A DNA stretch of 64,000 nucleotides from an uncultured Sphingomonadaceae bacterium. Its GTDB lineage: Bacteria > Pseudomonadota > Alphaproteobacteria > Sphingomonadales > Sphingomonadaceae. Within the stretch, counting starts at the first letter, position 1. Every line of letters begins with the position of its first letter. The notes beneath the pieces were generated by a model, which saw only the letters and a list, made by a program, of their open reading frames with translations, did not search any database and was not told where the DNA came from. The translations under genes were made by a program, and so were the position numbers. The stretch covers positions 248,001-312,000 of the forward strand of contig CANKZR010000001.1 in the NCBI GenBank assembly GCA_947488625.1, given 5' to 3'. Of this stretch, positions 47,566 to 56,855 are shown piece after piece.

Positions 47566-48579
47566 ATGGACAATTCCGAGCCGAAACCTGCCCCCGACTG
47601 CCCCGACGATCATCCCCTGCTGTTTGCACGCGTATTGGATGGCGTGGGAGCGGGCAGGCCGCTGGAATGGGAAGAGGCGCGAAAATGGCAGCCTTCCGGA
47701 CCGGGCGACGTGTTGTGGGTTCACCTGTGCCGGAACCGCTCCGGCGTAATGGACTGGCTGGAGGAACTGGAAATACCGGAACCCACGCGCGAACTGCTGG
47801 TGAGCGATCGCACTCGCCCACGCGCCTTTCGCGAAGGCAACACCCTGGTCGCTACGCTGCGCGGCATCAATTTCAATCCCGGTGCCCAACCCGAAGACAT
47901 GCTATCCATGCAGTTGTGGTGCGATGGAAGCCGTCTGATCACGCTTCGCCGCCTGCCCTTGCAGACGCCGCGCAGGGTGCTGGCCATGATCGACCGCCGC
48001 GAGGCAGGGCCTACCGATGCAGGCGCGTTGATTACCGAGCTTACAGAGGCGATGATCAACCGCATGAACCGCTCCATTGTCGACATGAACGAGCATATCG
48101 ACACGCTGGAAGAGAAGGAGCAGGACGGCGAGGCCGAGGAGATGCTGGAGGAAATCGCTGTCATCCGTCGCAACTGCCTGGGACTGAAGCGCCATATGGG
48201 CCCGATGCACGAGGCGCTGGAAGCCATTTCACGCTATGCGCCGCCTTGGTTCGAAGACCACGATCGCCGGGAAATCGCCGAATCCATAGACCGTTTGCGG
48301 CGGTATCTGGAAGATCTCGATATCAGCAAGGAAAGCGCGGTGGTGCTGATGGACGATATCCGCGGACGGTCCATAGCGCGCAACGAACAGGCGACTTACC
48401 TGCTGACGATCGTGGCGGGTATTTTCCTGCCGCTTGGCTTCATTACCGGCTTGCTGGGAATAAATGTCGGCGGGATGCCGGGCGTCGAGGATGGCGATGC
48501 TTTCTGGATCGTGGTCGGGCTTTGCGGTGCAATCCTGACGGTCCAGCTTGCGTTGTTCTGGAAATGGAAGTGGCTGTAG
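47566..48579 (+). CDS. CorA/ZntB-family metal transporter
   Basis: 337 aa, forms a pentameric channel for divalent cations. A cytoplasmic alpha/beta domain (about 1-150) and long helices lead to two C-terminal transmembrane helices with '[14 protein letters not shown]', where the signature GMN is GIN, as in some ZntB members, followed by acidic 'VEDGDAFW'. ZntB-type proteins carry zinc; direction and metal cannot be settled here. Followed after 28 bases by the KefB/C-like gene; divergent from ispG. Confidence 0.9.
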   Translation: MDNSEPKPAPDCPDDHPLLFARVLDGVGAGRPLEWEEARKWQPSGPGDVLWVHLCRNRSGVMDWLEELEIPEPTRELLVSDRTRPRAFREGNTLVATLRGINFNPGAQPEDMLSMQLWCDGSRLITLRRLPLQTPRRVLAMIDRREAGPTDAGALITELTEAMINRMNRSIVDMNEHIDTLEEKEQDGEAEEMLEEIAVIRRNCLGLKRHMGPMHEALEAISRYAPPWFEDHDRREIAESIDRLRRYLEDLDISKESAVVLMDDIRGRSIARNEQATYLLTIVAGIFLPLGFITGLLGINVGGMPGVEDGDAFWIVVGLCGAILTVQLALFWKWKWL

Positions 48580-48607
48580 CGCCGATGATGCACAAGGAAC
48601 GTTCCTG

Positions 48608-50365
48608 ATGGAAGAACACGGCGCGGGCTTCATGCTGCGCGATGCGCTGGTGATGCTGGGATTTGCCATGGTGGCGGTACTGGCTTTCCGACGGGCGCGG
48701 CTGGGCGCGACGCTGGGCTATCTGGTCGCAGGGGCGCTGATCGGACCATCCGTACTCGGCCTGGTGGACGGGGCGGAGGAAATGGCCGAGGTCGCCGAAC
48801 TGGGCATCGTGATGCTGCTATTCGTCGTCGGCCTGGAACTGTCGCCCGCGCGGCTATGGCGACTGAAGGGCGCGATATTCGGACTGGGGCTCGCACAGGT
48901 GACGGCCTGCGGCCTTGCGGTAACGGCCACCGTGCTCGCGCTGGCTGGCTATCCGCTCGCCGCGGCGCTCGCCATCGGGTTGCCGCTGGGCCTGTCATCT
49001 ACCGCGCAGGTGCTGCCGATGTTGCAGGCGGGCGGACAGCTTCGCACGCCATTCGGCGAACGGGCCTTCTCGATCCTCCTGTTCCAGGATCTTTCGATCA
49101 TTCCCCTTATCACGATCGTCGCAGCGCTTGGCCAGAACGGCGGGGAGGGCCCGTCGGGCTGGATGCTGGGGCTGCTCACGCTGGCAGCCGTTTTTGGCCT
49201 GGTGGCGGCGGGCCGCCTTTTGATCCAGCCGCTGTTCCGCCTTATCGGTCATCTGGGAGAGCGCGAACTGTTCATCGTTGCAGCGCTATTTACCGTCCTC
49301 GCCAGCGCCGTCGTGATGACGAGTCTTGGCCTGTCTGCCGCACTGGGTGCCTTTATCGCCGGCGTAATGCTGGCCGATACGCCTTACCGTCACGAGCTTG
49401 AAGCGGACATCGAGCCGTTTCGCGCGATCTTGCTGGGCCTGTTCTTCGTGGCCGTGGGGATGATGCTGGATCTGCAGGTGATTGCCGAAAATCCGTTCTT
49501 CGTGATCGGGTCCGCCATCCTGCTGATCGCCCTCAAGACGGGCATCATCATGGCATTGGGGCTGCTGCTGAAGATGACCTGGCGCGGCGCGCTGGCGCTG
49601 GGCCTGTTGCTGAGCCAGGGCGGCGAATTTGCCTTCGTTCTCTACACGCAGGCCCTTGGTGCCGGATTGATATCGGGCGATCAGTCGAGCCTGTTCGGGG
49701 CCATAGTGACGCTCTCGATGGCGGCTACCCCATTCCTGATGCTTGCAACCCGCCGTATCCGCCGCGAACCCGCGAGCGATGACGGGGAGGGGACGGGCGA
49801 AGGGCCGCATGATGAAGGGGCCAGCGCCATCGTCGTGGGCTATGGCCGCTTTGGCCAAAGCGTTGCGCAAACCCTGCTGTGCGGCGAACTGTCAGTAACC
49901 CTAATCGACAGGAAACAGCGCCAGATCGATCTTGCCGAGGAATTCGGCAGCAAGGTCTATTTCGGTGACGGCACGCGGCTGGACATGCTGCGCCAGGCCG
50001 GTGCGGGCGAGGCGCAACTGATCATGTTCTGTATTCGCGATATCGATCGCGATCTGCTGGTATCGGTGAAGGAGGCCTTCCCCAAGGCCGCGATCTACAC
50101 GCGAGGCTATGATCGGCGCACCGTTATCGAACTGGCAGACGGGCCTGCCGAATACGTCATGCGCGAAATGTTCGAATCGGCGGTGCGGATGGGCCTGATG
50201 GCACTGGAATATGTCGGCCTTAGCGAACGCTCTATCGACGAAGCGGAAGCCAGGCTGCGCAGCAACGATCGCGAGCGCATGAACGTGCAGATCGAGGGCG
50301 GCGATATCTATGCCGCGAAGGAAATGACGCGCGAACAGCAGCGCCAGTTGCGGAGCCGGGATTAG
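48608..50365 (+). CDS. KefB/KefC-family K+/H+ antiporter with TrkA-N domain
   Basis: 585 aa from ATG 48608 (AAGGAAC upstream). CPA2 membrane domain of about 12 helices ('LGYLVAGALIGPSVLGLV', 'ELGIVMLLFVVGLELSPARLW', 'GLSSTAQVLPML', 'LLSQGGEFAFVLY') and a C-terminal RCK/TrkA-N domain (about 415-535) with nucleotide loop 'VVGYGRFGQSVAQTL' and 'FGDGTRLDMLRQAGA'. In E. coli these channels are gated by glutathione adducts, and here gating is unknown. Convergent with the EAL gene. Confidence 0.94.
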   Translation: MEEHGAGFMLRDALVMLGFAMVAVLAFRRARLGATLGYLVAGALIGPSVLGLVDGAEEMAEVAELGIVMLLFVVGLELSPARLWRLKGAIFGLGLAQVTACGLAVTATVLALAGYPLAAALAIGLPLGLSSTAQVLPMLQAGGQLRTPFGERAFSILLFQDLSIIPLITIVAALGQNGGEGPSGWMLGLLTLAAVFGLVAAGRLLIQPLFRLIGHLGERELFIVAALFTVLASAVVMTSLGLSAALGAFIAGVMLADTPYRHELEADIEPFRAILLGLFFVAVGMMLDLQVIAENPFFVIGSAILLIALKTGIIMALGLLLKMTWRGALALGLLLSQGGEFAFVLYTQALGAGLISGDQSSLFGAIVTLSMAATPFLMLATRRIRREPASDDGEGTGEGPHDEGASAIVVGYGRFGQSVAQTLLCGELSVTLIDRKQRQIDLAEEFGSKVYFGDGTRLDMLRQAGAGEAQLIMFCIRDIDRDLLVSVKEAFPKAAIYTRGYDRRTVIELADGPAEYVMREMFESAVRMGLMALEYVGLSERSIDEAEARLRSNDRERMNVQIEGGDIYAAKEMTREQQRQLRSRD

Positions 50366-50385
50366 ACGGCGGTTTCAATGCGGCG

Positions 50386-51645
50386 TTACTCTTCCATGGT
50401 GACCCCCAGCAGATGCTGCTGTGCAGCGACAACGGGCAGGGGCCGCGCGAACAGGTAGCCTTGGCCGTAATCCACGCCCAATTGCTGCATCACGTCGCGC
50501 TCTTCTTCGGTTTCGATGCCCTCCGCTACCAGCTTGGCACCGATATCGCGGGAGAACTGCACCATGGCCGTGCTGATTGCACGACGCGCGGGATCCTTGT
50601 CGCAGTTGCGCGTCAATACCATGTCCATCTTCAGGATATCGGGTTGTAGTTCGATCAGGTGGCGTAACCCTGCGTAGCCGGTGCCTACATCGTCAATGGC
50701 GATCTTGGCGAAAGGCTTCAGTGCGGCGATTTCGCGCGCCAAGGCCGGAAAATCGTCCACATGCTGATGTTCGGTGATTTCGATTACGAGATTGGCCGGC
50801 TCGAATTGCTCCAGCGTCTCGCGCATCTTGCCGGATAGAATGGTCGCGGGGGAAGCATTGATCGCGGCGTAGATGCCCTCGGGCACCTGTCCCACGGTTT
50901 CCAGCGCGCAGCGCACGGCGGTCATTTCCAGTTCGCTGCCAAGGCCCGTACGCTCGGCATCGTCAAACCAGGCCTGCGGGCCGCGCTTGTTGAGATCGGG
51001 GAAGCGGGCAAGGCATTCCACGCCCACCGGCTTGCCGCTCTTGAGGTCGTGAATTGGCTGCTGGAACATGGTGACGGCATGGCCATCAAGCATCGCCAGC
51101 ACCCGTTCGCGCGCGTTGCGCAGGATGATGTCCTTTTCCAGCGACGCCTCGATCCGTTCGCCCGCCAGGCCTGCAAAGCTTTTCAGGATATCGAGATCGC
51201 GCAGGTTCATCGTACGGTCCGGCTTACGGCCCAGGGCACAAAAGCTCCCCCAGACGGTGCCGTCCGCCAGCCGCAACGGAGTGTTGACGTGACAGCCGAC
51301 AGGCAGAAAATCGGTGATCGCCAGCTTTTGCGTAAGCGGATGGTCGATCGGGTCCTGGATCAGTTCGGGCAGGTGCCCTTGCAGGACGTGCCAGCAATAT
51401 GTGTTCTCTCGATCTTCACGAAAGCCAGGACCCATCGGCAGGTCCATGTCGGAACTGACATGGGTCAGCTCGCGCTGGTCGTTCTCCACGTAGCGGGAGA
51501 CGAATGCAATCTCCACTCCCAGGTGCCCGCGCACGCTTCGCAGAATCCGTTCGATTCCGGCATCCGTCATCAGTTCATCGGCCAGCGACGGAGCTGGCGT
51601 CATATCGAAAGCGGGAGGTTGGATCGCTAGGTTTACCATCCGCAT
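50386..51645 (-). CDS. GAF-EAL c-di-GMP phosphodiesterase
   Basis: 419 aa, cytoplasmic. An N-terminal GAF domain (about 27-170, 'FVSRYVENDQRELTHVSSDM', 'CHVNTPLRLADGTVWGSFCALG') senses an unknown signal. The EAL domain (about 185-410) keeps its catalytic set: 'ECLAR' for ExLxR, 'AINASP', 'VIEITEH', 'AIDDVGTGYAGLRHL', 'DILKMD', 'AEGIETEEE', 'QGYLFARPLP'. So it should hydrolyse c-di-GMP. There is no GGDEF domain. Convergent with the KefB/C-like gene and 55 bases upstream of nothing on its strand but the acetyltransferase. Confidence 0.93.
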   Translation of the reverse strand: MRMVNLAIQPPAFDMTPAPSLADELMTDAGIERILRSVRGHLGVEIAFVSRYVENDQRELTHVSSDMDLPMGPGFREDRENTYCWHVLQGHLPELIQDPIDHPLTQKLAITDFLPVGCHVNTPLRLADGTVWGSFCALGRKPDRTMNLRDLDILKSFAGLAGERIEASLEKDIILRNARERVLAMLDGHAVTMFQQPIHDLKSGKPVGVECLARFPDLNKRGPQAWFDDAERTGLGSELEMTAVRCALETVGQVPEGIYAAINASPATILSGKMRETLEQFEPANLVIEITEHQHVDDFPALAREIAALKPFAKIAIDDVGTGYAGLRHLIELQPDILKMDMVLTRNCDKDPARRAISTAMVQFSRDIGAKLVAEGIETEEERDVMQQLGVDYGQGYLFARPLPVVAAQQHLLGVTMEE

Positions 51646-51700
51646 CGATATGCTGGAAAAGACCTAATTCCCTCTTAACCGCGATGCGTTTTGGACGCGG

Positions 51701-52219
51701 TCAGATGCGCAACTCGTAAAGGAATTCGTGGTCGCGCTGTTGCCCGACCCAAAAGTCGATATCGGCTATCTTTCCAAAGCCATAGCGCTGGTAGAACCGT
51801 TGTGCGCCAGGATTGTCGCTATAGACGGACAATTGCACGGCATCGCACGCCTGCTGCCCCGCGAAAGCCAGGCACCATTCCATCAGCGCCGCGCCGATGC
51901 CTTCCCCCGTGCGGGCGGGATCGGTGTAGAGCTGGCCAAGGCAGAGCGGCTGGCTGGCATCCGAGTGCTCGGCATAGGGGCTGGGACGCTTCACCTTGAT
52001 GAAGCCGGTGAGGCCGCTGCCATGCTCGTCTTCGGCAAGGCGATGGGTAAAGGCGGGATCGCCGATTGCTGCCTTCACGGCTTCGACCGAATAGGCTTCT
52101 TCCAGGAAAACGCTCAGGTCGTCCTTGCGATAGAGATGTTCGAACGCGTGACAAAAACTGTCCCGGCCCAGGCGGGCGAGGTTTTCGGCATCGGCCAAAG
52201 AAGCGGGGCGCAGGATCAT
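51701..52219 (-). CDS. GNAT-family N-acetyltransferase
   Basis: 172 aa. The acetyl-CoA-binding motif A is 'LYTDPARTGEGIGAALMEWCLAFAG' (RxGxGxG), followed by motif B 'VQLSVYSDNPGAQRFYQRYGFGKI', typical of the family. It transfers an acetyl group from acetyl-CoA to an unknown amine. Separated by 40 bases from the MscS-like gene upstream on the same strand and by 55 bases from the EAL gene downstream. Confidence 0.9.
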   Translation of the reverse strand: MILRPASLADAENLARLGRDSFCHAFEHLYRKDDLSVFLEEAYSVEAVKAAIGDPAFTHRLAEDEHGSGLTGFIKVKRPSPYAEHSDASQPLCLGQLYTDPARTGEGIGAALMEWCLAFAGQQACDAVQLSVYSDNPGAQRFYQRYGFGKIADIDFWVGQQRDHEFLYELRI

Positions 52220-52259
52220 GACCCTGCGCCCCGTAATGTGTTGGCACGTGATGTAAAGG

Positions 52260-53477
52260 TTACGCGCCGGGCCGCAGATCCTGGGGATCGTCCTTTACCG
52301 TGGGTCGGCTGGTGGTGGAGGAGTTCTGCTCCAGATAGCGATCCGCCTGCTCCAGCTTGCGTCCCGCCCATTCCCGGCCACCAAGGCCGAAGGCAAGAGC
52401 TGCAGCCACAGCGCCGCCAATCACCAGCGCGCTGAAGGCCGTCTGCACGATCTCCTCGCCAACGCCCATGAATTGCAGGCCCATGAAGGTGAACAGCACG
52501 ATGGCCGCCCATTTCACGATGGAACCTGCCATGCCGCCGATAAGGCGTGCCAGCATGCCTGCGATCAGGAAGCCCGCGGCGATCACCACGCCGCCGAAGA
52601 CCACCTTGCCGCCCAGTTCCAGCACTTCGTCCAGAATCATGGTCAGTTCAGGGAAGCCAAGCAGGCGAGTGGCCGCAATGGCGAAGAACAGCATGATGGC
52701 GATCTGTGCAACACGCGCCACGATGGAGGATACGCTGGTGCCCGCAGGCAGCATGTCGGTATCGGTGAAGGCGCGATCCACGCCCAGTCCCGGCAACACT
52801 TCTCGCAGCAATTGGGCGACGAAGCGGGCCACCAGATAGCCGATACCCAGCAGCAAGGCCGCGCCGATAATGCGCGGGATCGCGTTGAGGATCAGGCTCA
52901 GCATGTTGCTGGCCGGTTCCGAAACGCTTTCGAGGCTGAGCGCTTCGAGCGCCATGATCGAGACGAAGATCACGATGATGGCATAGAGGATCGTGCCGAT
53001 GGTCTTGGAAAGGCGGGTGTTCCCCGTCAGCGTTTCCGCGCCGCCGCGGTTCACCCATTTGTCGAAATCCACCGTCTGCAATGTGGTAACGGTCAGATCG
53101 CGGACGATCTTGGCCACCATCAGGCCGATGAAGAAGATCAGCGCCGCCCCGATCATGTTGGGGATAAAGCCCATGATATCGTCGAGCAGCGTGGTCACTG
53201 GCTGCATCACGCCCCCAAGGCTGAACACCTGCAATATCGCAAGTAGGCCTAGCAGCCAGATCAGCAAGGCAACGATCTTGCCCAGCTGCAGTCCGATACT
53301 TTCACCCGAAGACGTGCTGCGCTGCAGGAAGCCAACATTGTCGACAAGCTTCGCAAAAGCCCATTTGGCCGCCTTGGCCAACAGCCACGTCACGACAAGA
53401 ATGACGAGGGCAATTCCTATTTTCTCAAGGATCTCTACAAAGAGCCCCTGATCAAAGCGATAGTTTCCGAACCTCAT
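52260..53477 (-). CDS. MscS-like mechanosensitive channel protein (TM-helix repeat type)
   Basis: 405 aa with about ten hydrophobic segments in tandem repeats: 'LGKIVALLIWLLGLLAILQVFSL', 'FIPNMIGAALIFFIGLMVAKIVRDL' and 'AIPRIIGAALLLGIGYLVARFVAQLL' are alike. This is the conserved TM-helix (CmpX-type) group; I do not see a classical MscS beta domain, only a Gly/Ala-rich last helix 'ALVIGGAVAAALAFGLGGRE' that looks like the MscS pore helix. C-terminus charged and Thr/Ser-rich. Osmotic-stress function inferred. Confidence 0.85.
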   Translation of the reverse strand: MRFGNYRFDQGLFVEILEKIGIALVILVVTWLLAKAAKWAFAKLVDNVGFLQRSTSSGESIGLQLGKIVALLIWLLGLLAILQVFSLGGVMQPVTTLLDDIMGFIPNMIGAALIFFIGLMVAKIVRDLTVTTLQTVDFDKWVNRGGAETLTGNTRLSKTIGTILYAIIVIFVSIMALEALSLESVSEPASNMLSLILNAIPRIIGAALLLGIGYLVARFVAQLLREVLPGLGVDRAFTDTDMLPAGTSVSSIVARVAQIAIMLFFAIAATRLLGFPELTMILDEVLELGGKVVFGGVVIAAGFLIAGMLARLIGGMAGSIVKWAAIVLFTFMGLQFMGVGEEIVQTAFSALVIGGAVAAALAFGLGGREWAGRKLEQADRYLEQNSSTTSRPTVKDDPQDLRPGA

Positions 53478-53549
53478 GGCTTTTGTTCTCCCTGTTTATG
53501 TGTGAAGAACACTAACACGTTTATGGCTCATTACCCAAATATCGGAAAT

Positions 53550-54443
53550 TCAGGAGAACTTGTCGCGCTTGCGCTTGCCAAAACGCATGTTGCTTTCAAG
53601 ATGGCCCCGCAAGGCAGCATAGAAGGCTTCAAGGAATTCGCGCTCGTCGCCTGCGCCCAGTTGCCAGCCGATCTTGCCGGTGATCGCTTCGGCCACTTCG
53701 CGCAAGGATTCCGGCCTGTCCTGCCGCAGAACCCTTTCGAGCACCTGCAGCTCATGTTCGCCGTAGACCGATAGCTCTGCCTCTTCGAAGCGATAATCGC
53801 GGGTGCGATCGGGTGCGACAGACATCGCGTCTTTCAGCTTTGCGTGTCTTGCTTCGACGACCCACGTTCCCGCCACGATGTCTCCTGCGCGCAAGGCATC
53901 CTTGTTGAACACGGGAAACAGCACGAAAACCGCAAGCCAGATAAAAGTGGCAAGGCCGAAGGCACCGGAATTCTGTCCGCCGCCCAGAAGGAAGAATGCT
54001 GGCACGAACACCTCGATATCGCGCATCAGGTTGCGGGCTAACACCATCTCTGCGGTCAACCTGCCACCGTCGCGGGCTGCCACTCGCAGGCCGACGATCC
54101 TCTTGCCCGGCGTTGCCGCGCGGGGGCCAAGCTCGAACCAGAGAAAATATCCGTAGCGGGAAAGGAACAGGAACAGGATCGCCAGAACCAGCAGGCCTTG
54201 CAGCACGGGGCTGGCCTCTGGCGAGGAGCCGATATCGAGCAAACCGAAGCCGATGGCCGAAAACAGCACCAGCACTGCGATGATGCCGACAAGCAGAATG
54301 ACGAGATCCAGCAACAGCGCGCCTGCACGGGCGCCCCTGCTGCCCACGGTCAGTGGAAGCGAAAGGCCTTCCGGCGTCACCAGTGTGCGGGCGCGCTTCG
54401 ATCGGTCCGCCTGCATGGCGGCATGGGCGTGGTGGGCGCTCAC
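53550..54443 (-). CDS. RDD-family membrane protein
   Basis: 297 aa. The RDD domain (about 30-200) has 'RGARAGALLLDLVILLVGIIAVL' with the Arg-Asp motif, 'ATPGKRIVGLRVAARDG' and 'LARNLMRDIEVFVPAFF', with about four transmembrane helices. A C-terminal cytoplasmic extension (about 200-297) is charged and ends 'RFGKRKRDKFS'. Last gene of the DUF4129-to-RDD operon, overlapping the SpoIIM-like gene by four bases. RDD proteins are often next to SpoIIM, DUF58 and MoxR genes; their function is not established, though transport has been proposed for some. Confidence 0.9.
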   Translation of the reverse strand: MSAHHAHAAMQADRSKRARTLVTPEGLSLPLTVGSRGARAGALLLDLVILLVGIIAVLVLFSAIGFGLLDIGSSPEASPVLQGLLVLAILFLFLSRYGYFLWFELGPRAATPGKRIVGLRVAARDGGRLTAEMVLARNLMRDIEVFVPAFFLLGGGQNSGAFGLATFIWLAVFVLFPVFNKDALRAGDIVAGTWVVEARHAKLKDAMSVAPDRTRDYRFEEAELSVYGEHELQVLERVLRQDRPESLREVAEAITGKIGWQLGAGDEREFLEAFYAALRGHLESNMRFGKRKRDKFS

Positions 54444-55489
54444 GTATCACGCTCCTGCGGAGCGGGGACCAGCGCGAAGTACAGCGCCCAGAACAACAAC
54501 ATTGCCCCGCCGATGGCAAAGCGGGCGGACGTGCTGCCTACAAGCTGGCGGGCGTACCCCTCCAGCAAGCCTGCCACGATCAGCATGATGGTGCAGCCTG
54601 CCATTACCTGTGCTGCGCGCACCCCGGCAGTCTGCATCGCCGAGAGGATGGAGCGATCACCGGGAAACATCATGGTGCGTCCCACGTGCAGGCCCGCTGC
54701 TCCCGACAGCATTATTGCGCCGAGTTCGGTGGTGCCATGCACGCTGATCCATGCAGCGAAATCAAGGCCGAGACCGGCCTCCGAAAAGACCCAGTACATC
54801 GCACCCAGCAGCGAGAGGTTGTGGACCAGCAGCAGAAGCGTTGGCACGCCAAAGGCAAAGCCCAGCGCAAAGGCGAGAATGCACACGCCGGTATTGTTGG
54901 AGAACAGGTAGGCCGCAAAAACACCCAGCCCATCGGCACCTTCCGCCGTGCCCAGGCTTTCTCGCAGCACTTCGGGGTCTGCACCGGGTGCGCGCCCACC
55001 GGCCATGCCGCCCGGCACCAGCGAATAGTACCAGCGCTCATCCTGGTCCACCAGCAGCCAACCCACGACCGTGCCTGCCACCATCACCACGAGCGCGATG
55101 CAGATATCCAGCCAGATGGCTCGCACAGCCGCACTCCAGCCACCGCCCAGGAAACGGCGGAGCCACCCGATTAGCTCGATACGCGGGCCGTATATCTGGA
55201 ACCACGCGCGGCGAACCAACGCTTCTAGGTAATTCAGCGTCGCTGCATCCAGTGACGTTTCGCGCGCCACGGCAAGGCTGGACGCGGTGTTGCGATAGAG
55301 CACTGGCAGTTCCAGCAGATCGTCATCGCTGATGCGGCGCGGACGGTTCTTTTCCAGCGCGGTGACGATGGTATCCAGCCGACGCCAATCCGCTTCGCGC
55401 TCCAGCCGAAAACGGTCCGAGCGCAGCGATGCGGCCTCTATATCGGCGGGCGGCGTAATCTCGGCCTTCCTGAACAGCGATAAGACCAT
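54440..55489 (-). CDS. SpoIIM-family (DUF95) membrane protein
   Basis: 349 aa: an N-terminal soluble helical region (1-115) with 'FRLEREADWRRLDTIVTALEKNRPRRI', then six transmembrane helices. Between them are the family motifs 'LFSNNTGVCILAFALGFAFGVPTLLLLVHNLSLLG' and 'AWISVHGTTELGAIMLSGAAGLHVG'. The name comes from Bacillus stage II sporulation protein M, but this organism does not sporulate. Start overlaps the DUF58 stop as TGATG. Confidence 0.92.
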   Translation of the reverse strand: MVLSLFRKAEITPPADIEAASLRSDRFRLEREADWRRLDTIVTALEKNRPRRISDDDLLELPVLYRNTASSLAVARETSLDAATLNYLEALVRRAWFQIYGPRIELIGWLRRFLGGGWSAAVRAIWLDICIALVVMVAGTVVGWLLVDQDERWYYSLVPGGMAGGRAPGADPEVLRESLGTAEGADGLGVFAAYLFSNNTGVCILAFALGFAFGVPTLLLLVHNLSLLGAMYWVFSEAGLGLDFAAWISVHGTTELGAIMLSGAAGLHVGRTMMFPGDRSILSAMQTAGVRAAQVMAGCTIMLIVAGLLEGYARQLVGSTSARFAIGGAMLLFWALYFALVPAPQERDT

Positions 55490-56850
55490 CAGCCAATTGC
55501 CTCCGCACGCTTGGTTTGCAGGTAAATGTCTATCAGGCGATAGCCGATCGCATCGTGGCGCGCCTCGATCACGTTTACGCCCAGACGGCGCAGGCGGGGC
55601 AGGACCAGTTCGCGTTGGCGAGCAAGGCTGTCTGCGCCCACTGCCACGGCGATGTCACCCATCGTATCGGGTTCCAGGCCGGTCAGTTCTTCCAGCTCGG
55701 CATCGACCATGGTGACGAAGATCACCAGGTGATGGCGCGTGAGGCGCTCCATGCTTTCCACCATCATCTGGGCCGAGGTGGGATCGGAAAAATCGGAAAA
55801 CAGAACGATAAGGCTGCGACGTTTCAGCCGGGCGGTCAGGGTGGCGAGGGCAAGAGTGAAATTGGGTTCGCGCGGCGTATAATCCAGCTGCGCTGCTGCG
55901 CTTTGCAATCGGTGAAATGCGCGCGTGTCCGTAACGAAGGGCGTCATCACCTGCGGCTGGTCGGCAAAGCCGAAAAGGCTGACCCTGTCGCCGCCTTTCA
56001 ACGCGACATAGGCCGCCATCAGCGCTGCAGAAACTGCGCGATCAATGCGCGGCAGGCCGTCCACAGGCTCACACATGGACTGGCCGCAGTCAAAGGCGAA
56101 CACGATCTGGTTATCGCGTTCCGCCTCGTTCTCGCGGGCATAGAGCGCCGTGTGCCGAGCGCTGGCCTTCCAGTCGATGCGGCGGCGATCCATGCCCGGT
56201 TCGTACTCGCTCAGCGCCTCGAACTGGGTGCCTTCACCACGGATGCGCCGCGCGACGATCCCGAACTGGCTGTCGCGCAAAAAGTTTTGCAACACCGGCG
56301 AACGCACGGGCGAAAGATCTGGCCAGACGTGGATCTCGGCGTCCAGCGGCACATGCTTCTGCCGCACTGACAAGCCGAGTGGTCCTTGCCAGCGAAGCCA
56401 GAGATCATGCAATTTGCCCGGTCCGCGGCGAACAGGAACAAGGGCGCCTTCGCCTGAGAATTGGCCTGCCTCGCCAGTGGCCTCTAGCAGGAAGGTCGAA
56501 GCGCCTCCTTTGCCCAGCCGCGCGTCGAAGCCTATCGCGGCCTCGGGCGGGGCAGCGTCACTATCGCGCTCTATCCCCACCTCTACCCGAATCGCCAATG
56601 CCTGACCCACTTCGGCGTTGGGCGGCACGTGATAGTCGAGCGATAGGAGCCTGCCTGCCAGCCAGCCATCGATTATCGCCATCAGCAGCAAGGCCAGCGC
56701 CGCGCAAGGTGCGACGATCCAGGCAGACGGCGCCGTGGCGGCGATCACCACGGCAAACGGCGCGAGCAAGGCCAGCAGAACAAGCGCCCGCGAGGATGGC
56801 ACGATGGGGATTGCAGGCAATCCGGCAAGCAGGGCGCGCAGGCGGTTCAC
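55489..56850 (-). CDS. DUF58-domain protein, VWA-like
   Basis: 453 aa. Two N-terminal transmembrane helices (about 22-62), a beta-rich domain (about 65-185), then the DUF58 core 'LSEYEPGMDRRRIDWKASARH' followed by a von Willebrand A-like module with 'VFAFDCGQSMCEP' (MIDAS-like D-x-G-x-S), 'AALMAAYVALKGGDRVSLFGFA' and 'LIVLFSDFSDP'. Such proteins are usually partnered with a MoxR ATPase in metal-dependent assembly or maturation of other proteins. It starts 5 bases after the MoxR gene. Confidence 0.93.
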   Translation of the reverse strand: MNRLRALLAGLPAIPIVPSSRALVLLALLAPFAVVIAATAPSAWIVAPCAALALLLMAIIDGWLAGRLLSLDYHVPPNAEVGQALAIRVEVGIERDSDAAPPEAAIGFDARLGKGGASTFLLEATGEAGQFSGEGALVPVRRGPGKLHDLWLRWQGPLGLSVRQKHVPLDAEIHVWPDLSPVRSPVLQNFLRDSQFGIVARRIRGEGTQFEALSEYEPGMDRRRIDWKASARHTALYARENEAERDNQIVFAFDCGQSMCEPVDGLPRIDRAVSAALMAAYVALKGGDRVSLFGFADQPQVMTPFVTDTRAFHRLQSAAAQLDYTPREPNFTLALATLTARLKRRSLIVLFSDFSDPTSAQMMVESMERLTRHHLVIFVTMVDAELEELTGLEPDTMGDIAVAVGADSLARQRELVLPRLRRLGVNVIEARHDAIGYRLIDIYLQTKRAEAIG

Positions 56851-56855
56851 GGCTG

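Noticed and set aside
47529-48608. 359-aa ORF overlapping the CorA/ZntB gene in another frame
   Set aside because: The 47566-48579 frame has the GIN motif and two C-terminal membrane helices; the alternative is Arg-rich noise.
50386-51645. Degenerate EAL domain because the motif reads ECL
   Set aside because: ECLAR still fits ExLxR and all other metal and catalytic residues are in place, so an active phosphodiesterase is more likely.
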